From NCBI RefSeq assembly GCF_026745355.1, contig NC_079208.1:54077276-54141275 (forward strand): a stretch of 64,000 nucleotides of DNA. The letters are read 5' to 3'. A program made the translations under genes and the position numbers. Positions 46,949-59,090 of this stretch are shown here, in pieces. The notes beneath the pieces are model-generated. The model did not search any database, had not been told where the DNA came from, and saw only the letters and a program-made list of their open reading frames with translations. Source of the DNA: Beta vulgaris subsp. vulgaris (Eukaryota; Streptophyta; Magnoliopsida; Caryophyllales; Amaranthaceae). Every line of letters starts with the position of its first letter. Within the stretch, counting starts at the first letter, position 1.

Positions 46949-47333
46949 CTCCCTCCGTCCCATAATATAAGTCTCCTTTCATTTTAAAGTGTCCCAAAAT
47001 ATAAGTCTTGTTTCTATTTTCAATCAATAATTATACCCAAAATACCCTCATGAAAATAATTTAACTCCCAAAAAGTCATCATAATTTCAGCTTCCAATGC
47101 ACCATTATTAATGATAAAATAGAATCTCATAACCCAATAACCCATTAAACTCCTCTACTCATTAAACTATGTAATATTAATGTTAAGTTTTTATTTTTTG
47201 TTAAAAAGAAAAAAACAATGTAAGTGTTTCCCAATAAAAATGAATCTTTTTATTTAAATAAAACAAGATTCTAGTTTACCTTAATTCTCTTGTAAAAACA
47301 GAATCAGGACTTATATTATGGGACGGAGGGAAT
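46949..47333. mobile_element. Stowaway MITE (second of a tandem pair)
   Basis: Starts CTCCCTCCGTCCCATAATAT and ends ATATTATGGGACGGAGGGAA, then TAG. About 385 bp, longer than most copies here, and of a different subfamily from its left neighbour (subterminal AAGTCTCCTTTC / CAGGACTT). Confidence 0.85.
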
Positions 47334-47353
47334 AGTAACTTTCTTTGTGTGGT

Positions 47354-47647
47354 TTATTGCAAGATAGCATTTTTCATAGTGATCTTTGTTTTGGGAGACC
47401 TTTCAATCGGGGGCCAACCTAAAATATTCTTGTGGATGAAAAGAGAAAATATCATAAGGAGGATATTATAGACGAGATTCGAGAAAGAAAGCCTACAATA
47501 CGCCATTAAGTCCGCTGTCTTGTTTGCTTCCCGAAAACAATGTTGAACCTGAAAAATGTTAAATTTAAGTAAATTAGCATTGACATCTAAAATGATCTTC
47601 GTTAAATGTGTGGATAGCCAATTCAGAATGTGATTGCCAGTTGCCAC
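47354..47647 (-). pseudogene. fragment of a retroelement RNase H-like domain
   Basis: The minus strand reads MATGNHILNWLSTH, later FNIFQVQHCFREANKTADLMA. The latter matches the V-x-H-x-x-R-E-x-N-x-x-A-D-x-x-A motif near the end of RNase H-like domains in plant LINEs and related host proteins. The usual preceding catalytic part (a DGA motif) is not found in the neighbouring sequence. There is no start context, and its neighbours are MITEs. It is most likely a relic. Confidence 0.5.
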
Positions 47648-47879
47648 ATTACATTTCTTAATCTGTCGAACTCAAAAACTGCAATTTGTTTTTGAGCTTG
47701 AAAGATTGCTATTAGATGTGTCTTTGTGAAGTTTGGTGTCCAGTCTGAATGTAATAGAATTAATTTTGTAGTAGCACAAATTTTTAAATACATGGTGGTT
47801 GGTTGTTCCTGTTACTGTACGGGTGTTTTCTAAAGTGTATTTTTTTTTTCCCCATTTCCCATGATTTTGCTTAGCCAAG

Positions 47880-48600
47880 TTTCCATAGCAGCTGGTATGT
47901 TTCTGCTAGATTTGAAGACTTTATCATGAAATATTTATAGCTTCATTTATCTCAACATAACTTCTATCCTTCATTCACTAAAAATTTGAAAAAAATCATA
48001 ATCACCTAATACACTAGCCTGAAGTTGCGCACATACAGGTGATATTTTAGAGCAAAGAGCACATATTTTGCCTTTATCACCCAATACACTAAAGCCCACT
48101 ACTAAATTATAATCACCTAATATACTAAAGCTCGCTACTAAAACCGTCCAACCTGGACCATGAAACCGGACCAACCATGCCTATGAAACGGACCAGCCCA
48201 ATCCAAGTAAATATTGAACCAAATTGTGTATATTTTAATCAAATTGTATATATTATAATTCAATCAAATGTTAAAATAATGAAATTATTCATTATCTATT
48301 AATAATTGTATATATTTCAATGATTAAATAATTTTGAAAAAAATATCTCATGTCGGCCCACCAGCCCACTAAGTCCCACGAACCGCCAGAACGGGTTTCC
48401 GAACCGTGAAAATCGATAACAGACCGGTGTGGGCCAAGATTTTTCAGCCCACGGACCAGTCCACACAACCCATAATTTCACGGTCTAGTCCTGGACCGCG
48501 AAATCTCAGCCCAACCCACTACGGCCCACGGTCCGGCCCGCCCAACCCGCACCAGTGGCCATCAGCCCATCACTACCTCCTCCATATATATTTCTTTATT
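47880..48600. other. upstream region of GLYR2 with hAT-like GC-rich remnant
   Basis: 48130-48575 contains many GGACC, GGCCCA and CCAACCCG words in an otherwise AT-rich region, similar to decayed hAT MITEs, ending near AGTGGCCATCAGCCC. Three imperfect CACCTAATACACTA words occur at 48003-48130. The last 100 bp before 48715 should contain the GLYR2 core promoter (CCTCCATATATATTTC near 48580). Confidence 0.4.
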
Positions 48601-48714
48601 AAAACAAACACAAGAAGGAAAGGAGGAAAAAAAAAAGTAAAAGAAGATTATATCCAACTATCCAAGTGAAGCAGTGTAGTGTAGCAGTAGCTCACTCCAC
48701 AAATTGAAGCTTTA

Positions 48715-51700
48715 ATGGCGATGGCAATGACTACACTGAAGACCCACTGCCATAACTGTATAATCTCTAAAACAACAACCACAACTTCAATGCCTAATTT
48801 TATGGCATTTAACTTTTCTTCATCTTTTTGTCCGCAGCTTCCTCTCCATTTTAGGCATAAACCCACTTCTCCTCTCTTCTCTAAACCTCTATTTTCTCTC
48901 TCTTCCACACAATTTTCTTCTCGGACTATCAATGCTTCAGCCAAAGGTATCACCTTTTTCTAGTGATTATCTTGAATATTTTATAAAGTTTGAATTTTTA
49001 ATTTGATGTTGTGGGGTTTTAGCTCTTTGAATGGCTTTTTTTTTTTTGGCGTTGTAAATATTAGTTGAATGTTTGAATGATAAAATCAAGTTAATTAGAA
49101 TTTGGAAATGGGGGAAATTAAAGATAATGGTAATATCAAATTATGTCTGAATTTAGAGGTGGGTGACAAGCTCTTGATGAACATATTGCAAAAGATGTTG
49201 GTAAAAAGTGTTTTGAAGATATAGTTTACAAGGGATTTCTGGGTTTTGTAATCTGTATGAAACAGAATTTTGAGCAAAATATATCATGATAAAATGAATT
49301 ATGGAATGTGCATATGACAGTTCTGAATAATTCTTCTGGTGCAATTTGTTTTCAATTTTGTCATTGTTTTCTTAACTCTAGCCAATTTAATACATGTGTT
49401 GATGCAGAAGAATTCTCAGGACGTGTTGGGTTTCTTGGAATTGGAATAATGGGTTCTCCAATGGCCCAAAATCTCATAAAAGCCGGGTGAGAACTATATA
49501 AGCTACTCCTACTACATTACTTGCCCGACTCGAAGAAAGTGCATAGTATGAAGGGTTTGAGTGTGGAGAGGGTTGGTTTGAGTTAGTCTAGATAATTTAT
49601 GTGTCTTATCACTTATTTCGTCATGCTATGGATCGACATTTTGAATTCACTCTTTTGCTCCTTAACATGTATGGAGGACTTCTAAATGATTACAAAAAAT
49701 TAGGTACTTCTTCAAATTAAGTTGTTCAATGATTAATTTTAATCTTTGGTTCCAACATTCATGTATAGCATTTGTATTACCCCATATGTTTGGAGCGCAC
49801 AGACTCTTGGTCCCTTGGCTTTTGCTGGAAACAGGAAATTGTTTGTGCAAATCAGTCCACTCGCTAGAGAACCATGTTCCTAATTTAAAAAAAATAGAAG
49901 TTCTTTTTTGCTGATTGAACAAAGACACATCTTGATTCTTTTTTTCATTGGTAATCTGCAGGATGTTTGAAGTGTTTAAGCATGAAAGAGCTTTATTGAA
50001 TGATACTACTTTATGATGAATCATTCATTGGAACTTTCTGCTAATTGTTGCAACTTATAATCTGCGTGTTATAGGTGTGATGTGACTGTCTGGAATAGAA
50101 CTAAGAGTAAATGTGATCCTCTCATCAGCCTGGGTGCTAAGTAAGTCTCTATCTCTATATGTATACCACATTTTGTTATTCCCTTGTACTCATATAATAG
50201 TCAAACTTGCACAAAATTAAATATAATCTTCAAGCTGACAGAAACATAGATGGGCTATTTGATATCATCTCCATGTAGTGTTCTGATGATTGTCAATTCT
50301 CCATCAATCTACCTTCATTAACAACCTTGATATGATCGGCTTGTCACCTTTTCACTGATGCAGGTATAAACCCTCTCCAGAAGAAGTAGCTGCGTCCTGT
50401 GATGTGACATTTGCCATGCTTGCCGATCCTGATAGTGCAGTGCGTATGTTTCTATTGTGTTCTCTTGCTTGATTTAACTTTCAGTGATTGCAATATCTAA
50501 GCCTTTTGCATTAGGTGGATGTTGCGTGTGGGAAGAATGGAGCCGTAAATGGGATGGGTCCAGGCAAAGGGTGAGAAGTTCTGCATTAATGTCAAACTTT
50601 CGTGCTATAGTCAATGTCATTTGTTCTGATTTACAAGTGATATTATTAAAGACGATAGTTGGCAGCAAAAATTATTCTTTTAATATCTGTATTTTTCTAT
50701 TCTCTTAGGCTGATGGAAATGTTGCCTTTATTACTCTTTCTCACTTTCTATTGTCTTTGTTAAATAAGTTTTTACCTAGTATTATCTTTGTATTAGAACT
50801 AATTGATGATGGGGATTCAACTTTTTGCTAGTTTAGCACCATGGTATGCTGAACCCTTAATCCTATTACCTCTTTTTGTCAAACTGTTGGTCTTGGGGCG
50901 AGACCTTGTAATGAACTAGTTTTTTGTCAGTAAAATAAAAGAAGATGAAGATGATTTTGATTAGTTCAAATGGAAATTGCAGAAAATAAAGATAGATTAT
51001 CAAATTTCGAGTAACTTACACTCCCCAAGCCAACCACTAAATGAACTCTCAAATATATTCTTCATGATCTCTTCTCTCCTTAATCTTTTCTATTTATAGT
51101 CTGCTTGCCTTACTCCCCAAACTAACATAATAACTAGTGTTTACTACCAAAAGTGCCCCTGACCCCCTTGGATAGTCTATTACATACCTGTAGCAACTCA
51201 GCCCTCGACAATTTAATAAGGCATCATAAAGTCACCCTAACATAAGAAAATCACCCCAAACCCAACGGGTCACACTAAAGATATAGGTTCGCCCAATCGC
51301 ACACACAGATTTTGCATTTGCTTAAAGGCCTGTAATTATATAAAGAGCTTTTTACATCTATGAAATTGTTGTTGCTTCATAATGGAATTTTTATAATTAA
51401 TGCTTCTTATTTAACCGCCAAATTAATGCTCATATATTTTTCTAGTTCAACTATTTTGATCAAATTGTTTTCTGTAACAGTAGGCATATCAATTATAAAA
51501 TTTCTTGCTAAAAACATATAGCTTGCAGTCAGACTCATTCTAATGAACCTTACATATATTTTACATTTCCAATGAGATTGTCTAAAGTGGTGTAGAAAAC
51601 AGGTAGTGTTTCATACTCCTAAGAGATTGTCTTGTATTGTCATAATGTTACATGCTGAATACTCTTTGAAAATTTTATTGGATTGAGATGTGAAGGTATG

Positions 51701-53977
51701 TAGATGTTTCAACAGTTGATGTCGGGACAGCTAAACTTATAAGCGAGCGTATAAAAGCTACCGGGGCATTGTTTTTGGAGGTATTACTTCTTTTTCACTT
51801 TTCTCTGCATGATATCAAGATCTATGAAACCCCTTCTTTCCCTCAAAGAAAGAATGAAATTTATCTAAAACAAGGTTAGAGGAAGAATGGGAAAAGGCCA
51901 GTAGGAACTATTTCCTTTGTAACAGAGCTTTTCTGCCACTGATGTCTTCCGAGTCCTCGAAGCAGAGAAACCACTAATCATATTGCATCCACTAAGACCT
52001 TTATCAGTAAACAGGAAAAGTTTCTCATGCTTATGCATATTGTAATAGGCTCCAGTTTCTGGCTCCAAGAAGCCAGCTGAGGATGGGCAGCTGATATTTC
52101 TTACAGCAGGTAACCTTGGCTTGTGCCCTTTCCCCCATATTCAGCTTAGATATTCGTTATTTGTATATGGAGATAACAATGTCCCTTTTTCTTTGTTTAC
52201 TTCTCTATGTTTGTCCGCTTGTCTCTTGTTTCCGGTTTAAAAAACACTTGGACTTGCAATTTCACAGGTGACCTGTCCCTAGATGAAAGAGTTGCTCCCC
52301 TCTTAGAGATCATGGGAAAGGTACACTATTCTCAAGTATCATTTCCCCTTGCTAGTTTTAAATTTCCCTCATTCAACTAACAATATCATTTCAGTCGAAA
52401 TTCTATCTTGGAGATGTTGGCAATGGTGCTGCAATGAAACTTGTCGTGAACATGGTCATGGGAAGGTACCGAGACTAGTCATTCCTTCATGTTTGTTCAT
52501 TTTAAAGGCCAAAGTGTCAGATTTTCACTGAACTTTCATCCATGATTTTTTGGCCGTTTCGCAGTATGATGGCATCGTTTTCTGAAGGACTGATGCTTAG
52601 TGAAAAAGTTGGGCTGGATGCAAGTGTCCTCGTTGAGGTACATAGATATAGTTATCAAACACCTATTGTTACATTTCTCTTGATGCAAGTGTGGTGGTCG
52701 AGTCGTGCTCACATAAGTATTGCACCTTTGTGACTGTATCAATGCATAAAAAATCTCTCCGTCCTAAAAAGAAAGTCGGTTTCCTACAACGTTCACTGTA
52801 CAGTTGGGAGTTGTGAGTTTTGCGAGTGGAGCCACATTATCCTACTTACAAGTCGCATAGAGTATATAGGACTTGCCCATTTTTAGGAATCTGGCCCAAA
52901 ATGTAACTGATATTGTTCTTGGCATTCGAAGATTATTGTAACCTAGTTATGTTGGGAACTGAATTAGTAATTAATCCATAGAATTTTGAACATGTCCCTA
53001 GTTCAAGACCCCAAGACTTTCTTGTATACATTCCCTATTTCATGTTGTCATTTTGAGCTTGGATTCAAAGTAAACCTGAGCTTATACAATGATTCAAAAA
53101 GGAATATGAATTGTGACAAAAACTTGAGATGATTCATATACATGACAGAGAGATTTTGCACATGCATTTTGGCATATATTCTGAACCAGAAGTAGATTCC
53201 ACTCTGGTGTGCTATTGTCGCTTCCATATGCTCCTCGATTTCTCTAAAAGTTTCTGGGTATCGTTGCAAATGTATGCACTTCCCTAAACGTGTTTGGGTT
53301 CTTCTTGTATTTGCTTGCTGACGAGGTTTAGAACTTCTTTGAGGTAGTTAGGTTTTGCTCTTTATTAGTATCTTGCTCTAAAAGATTTGCGTTTATTCAT
53401 TTGGTTCTTTTATCGTTTATCATAGAGAGAAAATTTTGCTTTCACTTATCTTTCATGTCATAGAATGTAGTTATGTAATGTACACTCATGCATTTTCTAA
53501 CATTACAGATAATTCTGCAATATACATTGTACAATGTACACTAAATCTTCTTGGTTAGAAATTAAAAAAATAGTGTCCTTCAGAATATTTAATTGTGCTG
53601 TAACTCCAGGTAATCTCACAAGGCGCAATTAGTGCACCAATGTACAAACTCAAGGGACCATCAATGATCCAATCCCAATATCCTACAGCATTCCCCTTAA
53701 AGCATCAGCAGAAGGTCAGTAACATTCATAAACCGTGAACACCCATCCAAAATTCACTGATCGGTTCCCTTGACCCTTGACTGAAATTATTTTACCTGAT
53801 TTTAAAAACTTCTGTCAGGATTTAAAGCTTGCTCTTGGATTAGCAGAAACTGTTTCTCAGCCGATACCAATTGCAGCGGCTGCAAATGAACTTTACAAGG
53901 TTGCCAAAGCTCGTGGCCTTAGTGATCAGGACTTTTCAGCTGTAATTGAAGCTCTTAAATCCAACCCCACAGAATAA
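48715..53977 (+). CDS. GLYR2: glyoxylate/succinic semialdehyde reductase 2, plastid/mitochondrial type
   Basis: Twelve exons join to 371 residues: 48715-48946, 49408-49486, 50075-50140, 50364-50439, 50515-50570, 51696-51780, 52049-52109, 52268-52320, 52395-52465, 52565-52637, 53610-53714, 53819-53977. GLYR enzymes use NADPH to reduce glyoxylate to glycolate and succinic semialdehyde to 4-hydroxybutyrate, detoxifying stress aldehydes. Exon 1 is a Ser/Thr/Phe-rich transit peptide (about 1-75), which marks the organellar GLYR2 rather than cytosolic GLYR1. VGFLGIGIMGSPMA (84-97) is the NADPH Rossmann loop. APVSGSKKPAEDG (199-211), GNGAAMKLVVN (catalytic Lys about 251) and KDLKLALG (Asp about 320) are the other signature blocks of the beta-hydroxyacid dehydrogenase family. 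Exon 4 uses a less common GTGCGT donor. Confidence 0.95.
52750..52900. mobile_element. small Stowaway-like relic in GLYR2 intron 10
   Basis: AATCTCTCCGTCCTAAAAAG at the left and CCATTTTTAGGAATCTGGCC at the right are weak inverted repeats, with GAGTTTTGCGAGTGGAGCC between. About 150 bp. Low confidence. Confidence 0.4.
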
Positions 53978-54400
53978 AACAGCAACCCAATATTACACAA
54001 TACACTCCTTGTTGGTTTCTTGCTGTAGTTTATCCTTTTCTCTTTAATCCTGTAGAATCTGACCCTCTTTCCTATTGAGGAAAGCATACAAAATAAATTC
54101 AATTGGTTCTTTTCTTGTTCTTCTCCTTCCTCTCTTTTATGGCTTTTAGATGTTGTGCTTTGTTTTGCTTGCATTTGAAGAGGGAAAAGAAAGGGTACTA
54201 GAGTTGTCTTTGAATCTTTGAGCTTTCTGAATATTGTGTAAAGTGAGAATGAATATATGCTTGTCTTACTTTGGCATGCCAAAGTTGTTGTCCCTTTATA
54301 CTTCAGATGATTGCCTTCTATTTTCATGATCAATAAGGCTGTGTTTTTTTTTTGACTTATTTTTAGTTGAGTACAATTCACTTAATTTCAGTTTAGTTTA

Positions 54401-54433
54401 ATTATTATTATTATTATTATTATTATTAGAGTT

Positions 54434-54496
<63 letters not shown>

Positions 54497-54622
54497 GGAA
54501 AATGATATATGTAGCCCTTAGGGCTATGTATAAGGTGCTTAAAATGGAAATAAAATATTGAATCAAACATTTATTACCTCAGTTGATGTGAAAATATGTC
54601 TTGAATTCTTGAATCAAGGTGC

Positions 54623-54710
<88 letters not shown>
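54401..54710. repeat. ATT/AAT microsatellite cluster
   Basis: Three long tracts: ATT at 54401-54428, AAT at about 54437-54496, AAT at about 54626-54710. The truncated MITE copy at 54497-54628 lies between the second and third. The cluster begins about 420 bp after the GLYR2 stop. Confidence 0.95.
54497..54628. mobile_element. truncated copy of the TAGCCCTAAGGGCTA MITE
   Basis: Begins GGAAAATGATATATGTAGCC and shares AATATTGAATCAAACATTTA and CCTCAGTTGATGTGAAAATA with the reverse complement of 34510-34693. The far end is missing, replaced by the AAT run. Confidence 0.7.
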
Positions 54711-55289
54711 AGTTCAGTTTCTCTCATGGTAGAAGAACGGGGCCTAAGTTATCATACTAAGAAAAGAAAGTGTCAGAAAATATAAATAGGATCGACTTGT
54801 ATAAGATACAATACTTCTAGCAATTGGTCTTGTAAGAGACCGCCTACTTTTAGTTTAAAATTAGGCATGGTTCAAGTCCAATATTAAAAAGAGAACATAT
54901 CACCTTTTTTAATATAGTGACTAATTTAATCTATTTAGGGACCTGTTTAATTTATTTCGTGACCAGATTAATCTATTTAGTAATGACATTTTCTAACCCA
55001 TTTAGTGACTAGTTTAATCCATTTGTCTAGTTTAATACGTTCGGTAAGACCATCGAGTTATTTTCGATGGTAGTTCGAGAATCAAGAAAACAAAGAAAGG
55101 GGAAGATAAGAGATGACTAAGATAGTGTTGGGTAGAGGTGTCAATCTGGGTCACTGGCTGGGTTTGGGTTGACCCAAGCTGGGTCGGAATGATTTGGGTC
55201 GGAATAATCTGGGTGACACTGTTTCATGGGTCGGAACTGGGTGGGTCGGGTGAACTTGGGTCGGGTGAAACTGGGTGAGGGGATCTCGG

Positions 55290-56030
55290 AACTGGGTCAA
55301 AATTGGGTCGGGTGAGACTGGGTCGGCCGGTATCTGGGTTGGGTGAATTTGGGTCGGAATGGAATAAGGTGAAGTCGGTCCAAATCGGCTTTCGGAATAA
55401 CTTGGGTCGGAAGAAATCGGCTTTCGGAATAAGTTGGGTCGGAAGAAATTGGGTTTCGGAATGACTTGGGTCGGAAAAAATTGGGTTTCGAAATGACTTG
55501 GGTCGGAATAAATCGGCTTTTGGGTTACTTGGGTCGGAAGAAATCGATATCGGAATAACTTGGGTCGGAAGAAATCGGGTTTCGGAATGACTTGGGTCGG
55601 AAGAAATCGGTTTTCGGGTTACTTGGGTCGTAATCGATATCGGAATAACTTGGGTCGGAACTCGGAATAATTCGGCTTACGGAATTACTAAGGTCAGAAG
55701 AAATCGGCTTTCGGGTTACTTGGGTCAGAAGAAATCGATATCGGAATAAGTTGGGTCGGAATAATTCGGCTTTCGGAATTACTAAGGTCGGAAGAAATCG
55801 GCTTACGGGTTACTTGGGTCAGAAGAAATCGATATCGGAATAATTTGGGTCAGAATAATTCGGCTTTCGGAATTACTTGGGTCGGAAGAAATAGGCTTTC
55901 GGGTTACTTGGGTCGGAAGAAATCGATATCGGAATAACTTGGGTAGGAATAATGCGGCTTTCGGAATTACTTGGGTCGGAAGAAATCGGCTTTCGGGTTA
56001 CTTGGGTCGAAAGAAATCGATATCGGAATA
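55290..56030 (+). repeat. left-arm GGGTCGGAA minisatellite
   Basis: More than a dozen diverged copies of a unit built from ACTTGGGTCGGAAGAAATCG plus either GCTTTCGG or ATATCGGAAT. Some larger units of about 110 bp recur (GGCTTTCGGGTTACTTGGG then GAAATCGATATCGGAATAA). Confidence 0.85.
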
Positions 56031-56039
56031 ATTTGAAAT

Positions 56040-57650
56040 GTTACTAAAGTAAGACTTATAAATTATACTTATATTATTGGGTCATTCACCATTATTGGCT
56101 ATTAGTAATTGGCCTATTGCCTAAGTTACTAAGTATCGCTCATTAGTTATTCTGTTATTTAGTTATTCTTATTCATGATTGCATATGTATTCAAGTAACA
56201 AGTAACAAGTAACAAGTAACAACTAACATATAACAAGTAACAAGTAACAACTAACAACTAACAACAAACAACCATAAGGATTATTGATTATAGACGTATA
56301 GTGTTAGGGTTAATAAACTATTAAACTTAAACATTTTGTTAGTTAGTGACTTACTCACTCTTTTGTCTGAAATCTGAATCAGTTACTATATACCAACAAA
56401 AAGAGTTAGAATTAAAGAATTAGGTTGACATTAAAACATTAATGAAAGCATCTCAATTAATTTGTAATTATAAAATTGTTCGACTTTTCATCGTCATGGA
56501 ACAACTCAACAAGTAACAATGATCAGTTGCAGTTTAAACCAATTTTATCCAAACAGTTAAACCAACCAACGGTTGAATCCATAGCAGTTAAAATATATTA
56601 CTAGAGCAAATATCTAATATAACTGAAATAAGTTGATACTAGATTATATAATATATCAATGTAAGTGGACAAAGTAATTGAAAATAACAGTGATCTATCC
56701 AAGTGAACCTTGATTAAGCTTAATCTATTGCAAATACAAAACATATTACTAGAGCAAAACAAGTTGATTAGTTGAGTTGTTATTAACTTATTCTATTAGA
56801 TGTTATATATGTGAATACATCTAAACACATAAAAAATTTGAAACAATTTGTTATTGCATAAGGCTAATGTATATATATGCTGATATTGGATTAGATCAAT
56901 TTATTTATAGAAGTCGATAAGCTAATTGGTGTATATGGTTTACATGGTCCGTTTAAGATATTTTGTATTTTGTATTAGATCGTACGAAGATGGAGACATG
57001 AAGTGATAAAGTAGAACTTATGAAATTATATATAGGAAAGCATTAAAAGGATGAAGTTTGTTTAAACTTATAAATTGTACATTGATAATGATTAGTGAAT
57101 ATTGATTAATGATTGATACATTAATAATCAAACCACACATAGGTCGAAATTGTAAGCGCTAATCACCACCTGTAAGTTGTAACTTATAAGCACTAATTAG
57201 TAACTTGTAACATGTTCGAAACTTCGCATATTTATAATTTTTGAAGTTTTTAATAATAATTTATTTAAAATTAATAATACTAATAAAATTTTGAAATTTC
57301 TATTAATTTATAACAATAATACTAGTTTAAGAAGTTAACTAAATTACTAAACAAATCAATACTATAATCACAAATTTAGAATATTTAATGCCATTGATTT
57401 AAGAAAGATCAAAATTGAACCATTGATGGATATTAACTTAGCAATCCATGTGCTTGGTTACTCTCAATGCTCATTGGTCAAAGAAGAATGTGATGGATCA
57501 TGAATTGAGACCATTGATTAGAGAAAAGCAAAGCTAAGCCCTTCATTCTCTACTCTCTTACTCTCTTCTGAAAAATAAAAAAGAAATTCATAATTAGAAT
57601 GAGAGCTAATCTCAGTCCTTAAATATTCAATCCAACGGATGAATTAAGAT
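56040..57650. other. AT-rich interior of the hAT-like element
   Basis: Non-coding sequence with a short AAGTAACAAGTAACAACT tandem tract at about 56192-56262. Nothing else recognised. Confidence 0.5.
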
Positions 57651-57654
57651 CAAA

Positions 57655-58115
57655 AACCTAAAGTTCTATTTGATATAAAACCCCCCGTTTTTTAGCCCCC
57701 CCCCCCTCTCAAACCCTATTATTTTTTCACTTCTGTCACGCCTCTTCACCACCTCTTTCGCCCATCGCCACCTCCATCTTCCTTTTTCCATCTTCGTCTC
57801 CCCTCTCCACCCTCCTCTTAGATCTTACAGCAAATGCTTCTCCTTCATGAATTCCCTACTTCAGTTGCCTTATTGTTTTCATCATTTTCCTACTTTTGGC
57901 GAGTTTCCATTTCGTTTTGCTTAAACTTTTCTCTTTATCGTTCTTCCCAGAAAGAAATCTCTCAAAAGGTGTTAATTTTTTTCCCCATTACGATAGATGA
58001 ATCCAGAGAACTGTTTATACGCAAAGATGAATCCAAAGCCAGTGACCAAGTACGATCTATATGCATATTTTTTTTCTGTTCTCTGAAATTATTCTCTAAG
58101 ATTATAATAATTTAA
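57655..58115 (+). other. transcript-leader-like segment inside the hAT-like element
   Basis: A C-rich run (57698-57710), then a CT-rich tract with CCTCTTCACCACCTC, resembles a plant 5' leader. It is followed by an open frame from 57834 (MLLLHEFPTSVALLF) that ends after 93 codons. No known protein is recognisable. It may be the leftover leader of a lost transposase gene or captured host sequence. Confidence 0.35.
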
Positions 58116-58714
58116 TTATCTATGTTTTATTCCATCGTAAATCCTCTGTGTTTTCTATGAAATTGCAATTATACTCCATTGTTCTTTAATTTCGTTCTTT
58201 TATAGATGTGAATTTGACTCTGACTTCATATTTCAATTTTGTTTCAAGCTATTTTGGTTGGATCTGTTTCAGGAGTGAATTGAAAAGTGATGGATTAGCT
58301 TAATTATAAGAGATTTCAGGTTATTTTCTCAAATCAGAAAAAAATATTCGTAAGTTAATTAGAGATTGGTTGTTTATCAATGCTTGAATTTCCATAATGC
58401 ATTATTATCCATTTTACTAATTACAGTGCTGAACTTGCTGTCTTTTGATGATGATGCACGCAGCAGCTGCAGTTTGCTAGAGGACCAGATTTTATATTAA
58501 AATGATATGATTTATAGTTTCATGGTTATTGTTCTGGTAGTTTTTTGACGTTCGCATGTCCCTAGTTCTAAAATAAGCTGCTCTAAATCTTAATGTGTTT
58601 ATTCAGACAATAATCTTTGCTACTTGTGTTGTATATTTTGTAGCTCCATTAGAAAATTTTTGCTCCTGTATAAACTACTAGCTTCGATTGTTAAGACAAA
58701 TTTTGCTCCTGTAT

Positions 58715-58786
58715 AACCTACTAGCTCAATTGGTAGAGCATTGTGCATTTGCACAAAGGTTGTAGGTTCAAATCCTACGTAGGTTG
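58715..58786 (+). repeat. tRNA-like relic, not a functional tRNA
   Basis: A cloverleaf can be drawn: acceptor AACCTAC/GTAGGTT (7 of 7), D arm GCTC-GAGC, T arm GTAGG-TTCAAAT-CCTAC. Pol III A-box (TAGCTCAATTGG) and B-box (GGTTCAAATCC) words are intact. However, the anticodon arm is TTGTGC-ATTT-GCACAA, leaving no normal seven-base loop, so it cannot decode. Partial duplicates lie at 58660-58692 (A-box side) and at 58800 and 58828 (GTTCAAATCCTA), with an A9 run at 58819-58827. This fits the head of a tRNA-derived SINE or a scrambled tRNA pseudogene. Confidence 0.65.
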
Positions 58787-58884
58787 TGGTGTATTCAAGT
58801 TCAAATCCTATGCCCCTCAAAAAAAAAGTTCAAATCCTATGTATTTGATGGATATTCTACTATAATTGTTGTTTGATTTGTCTA

Positions 58885-59090
58885 ATTGTTGTTTGGGTCA
58901 TAACTGGGTCGGTGATAGTTGGGTTGGGTCACAACTGGGTCGGTGATAGCTGGGTTGGGTCACAACTGGGTCGGTGATAGCTGGGTTGGGTCACAACTGG
59001 GTCGGTGATAGCTGGGTTGGGTCACAACTGGGTTGGGTGGTAACTGGGTTGGGTGATAACTGGGTTGGGTGATAACTGGGTGGGTTTAAC
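58885..59090 (+). repeat. right-arm 31-bp minisatellite
   Basis: About four near-identical tandem copies of ACTGGGTCGGTGATAGCT plus GGGTTGGGTCACA (31 bp), then shorter GGGTTGGGTGATAACT variants. It forms the right subterminal region of the hAT-like element. Confidence 0.9.

Noticed and set aside
53926..54381. 151-codon minus-strand frame
   Set aside because: Overlaps the last GLYR2 exon and its 3' UTR; no similarity, no splice context and lysine/threonine-rich low-complexity content.
58715..58786. Functional tRNA gene
   Set aside because: The anticodon arm closes to a four-base loop, so no usable anticodon exists; described as a relic instead.
58620..58820. Minus-strand frame containing VGFEPTTFVQMHNALPIELV
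   Set aside because: GFEPTT is the well-known artefact of translating the complement of a tRNA T arm; the locus is the tRNA-like relic.
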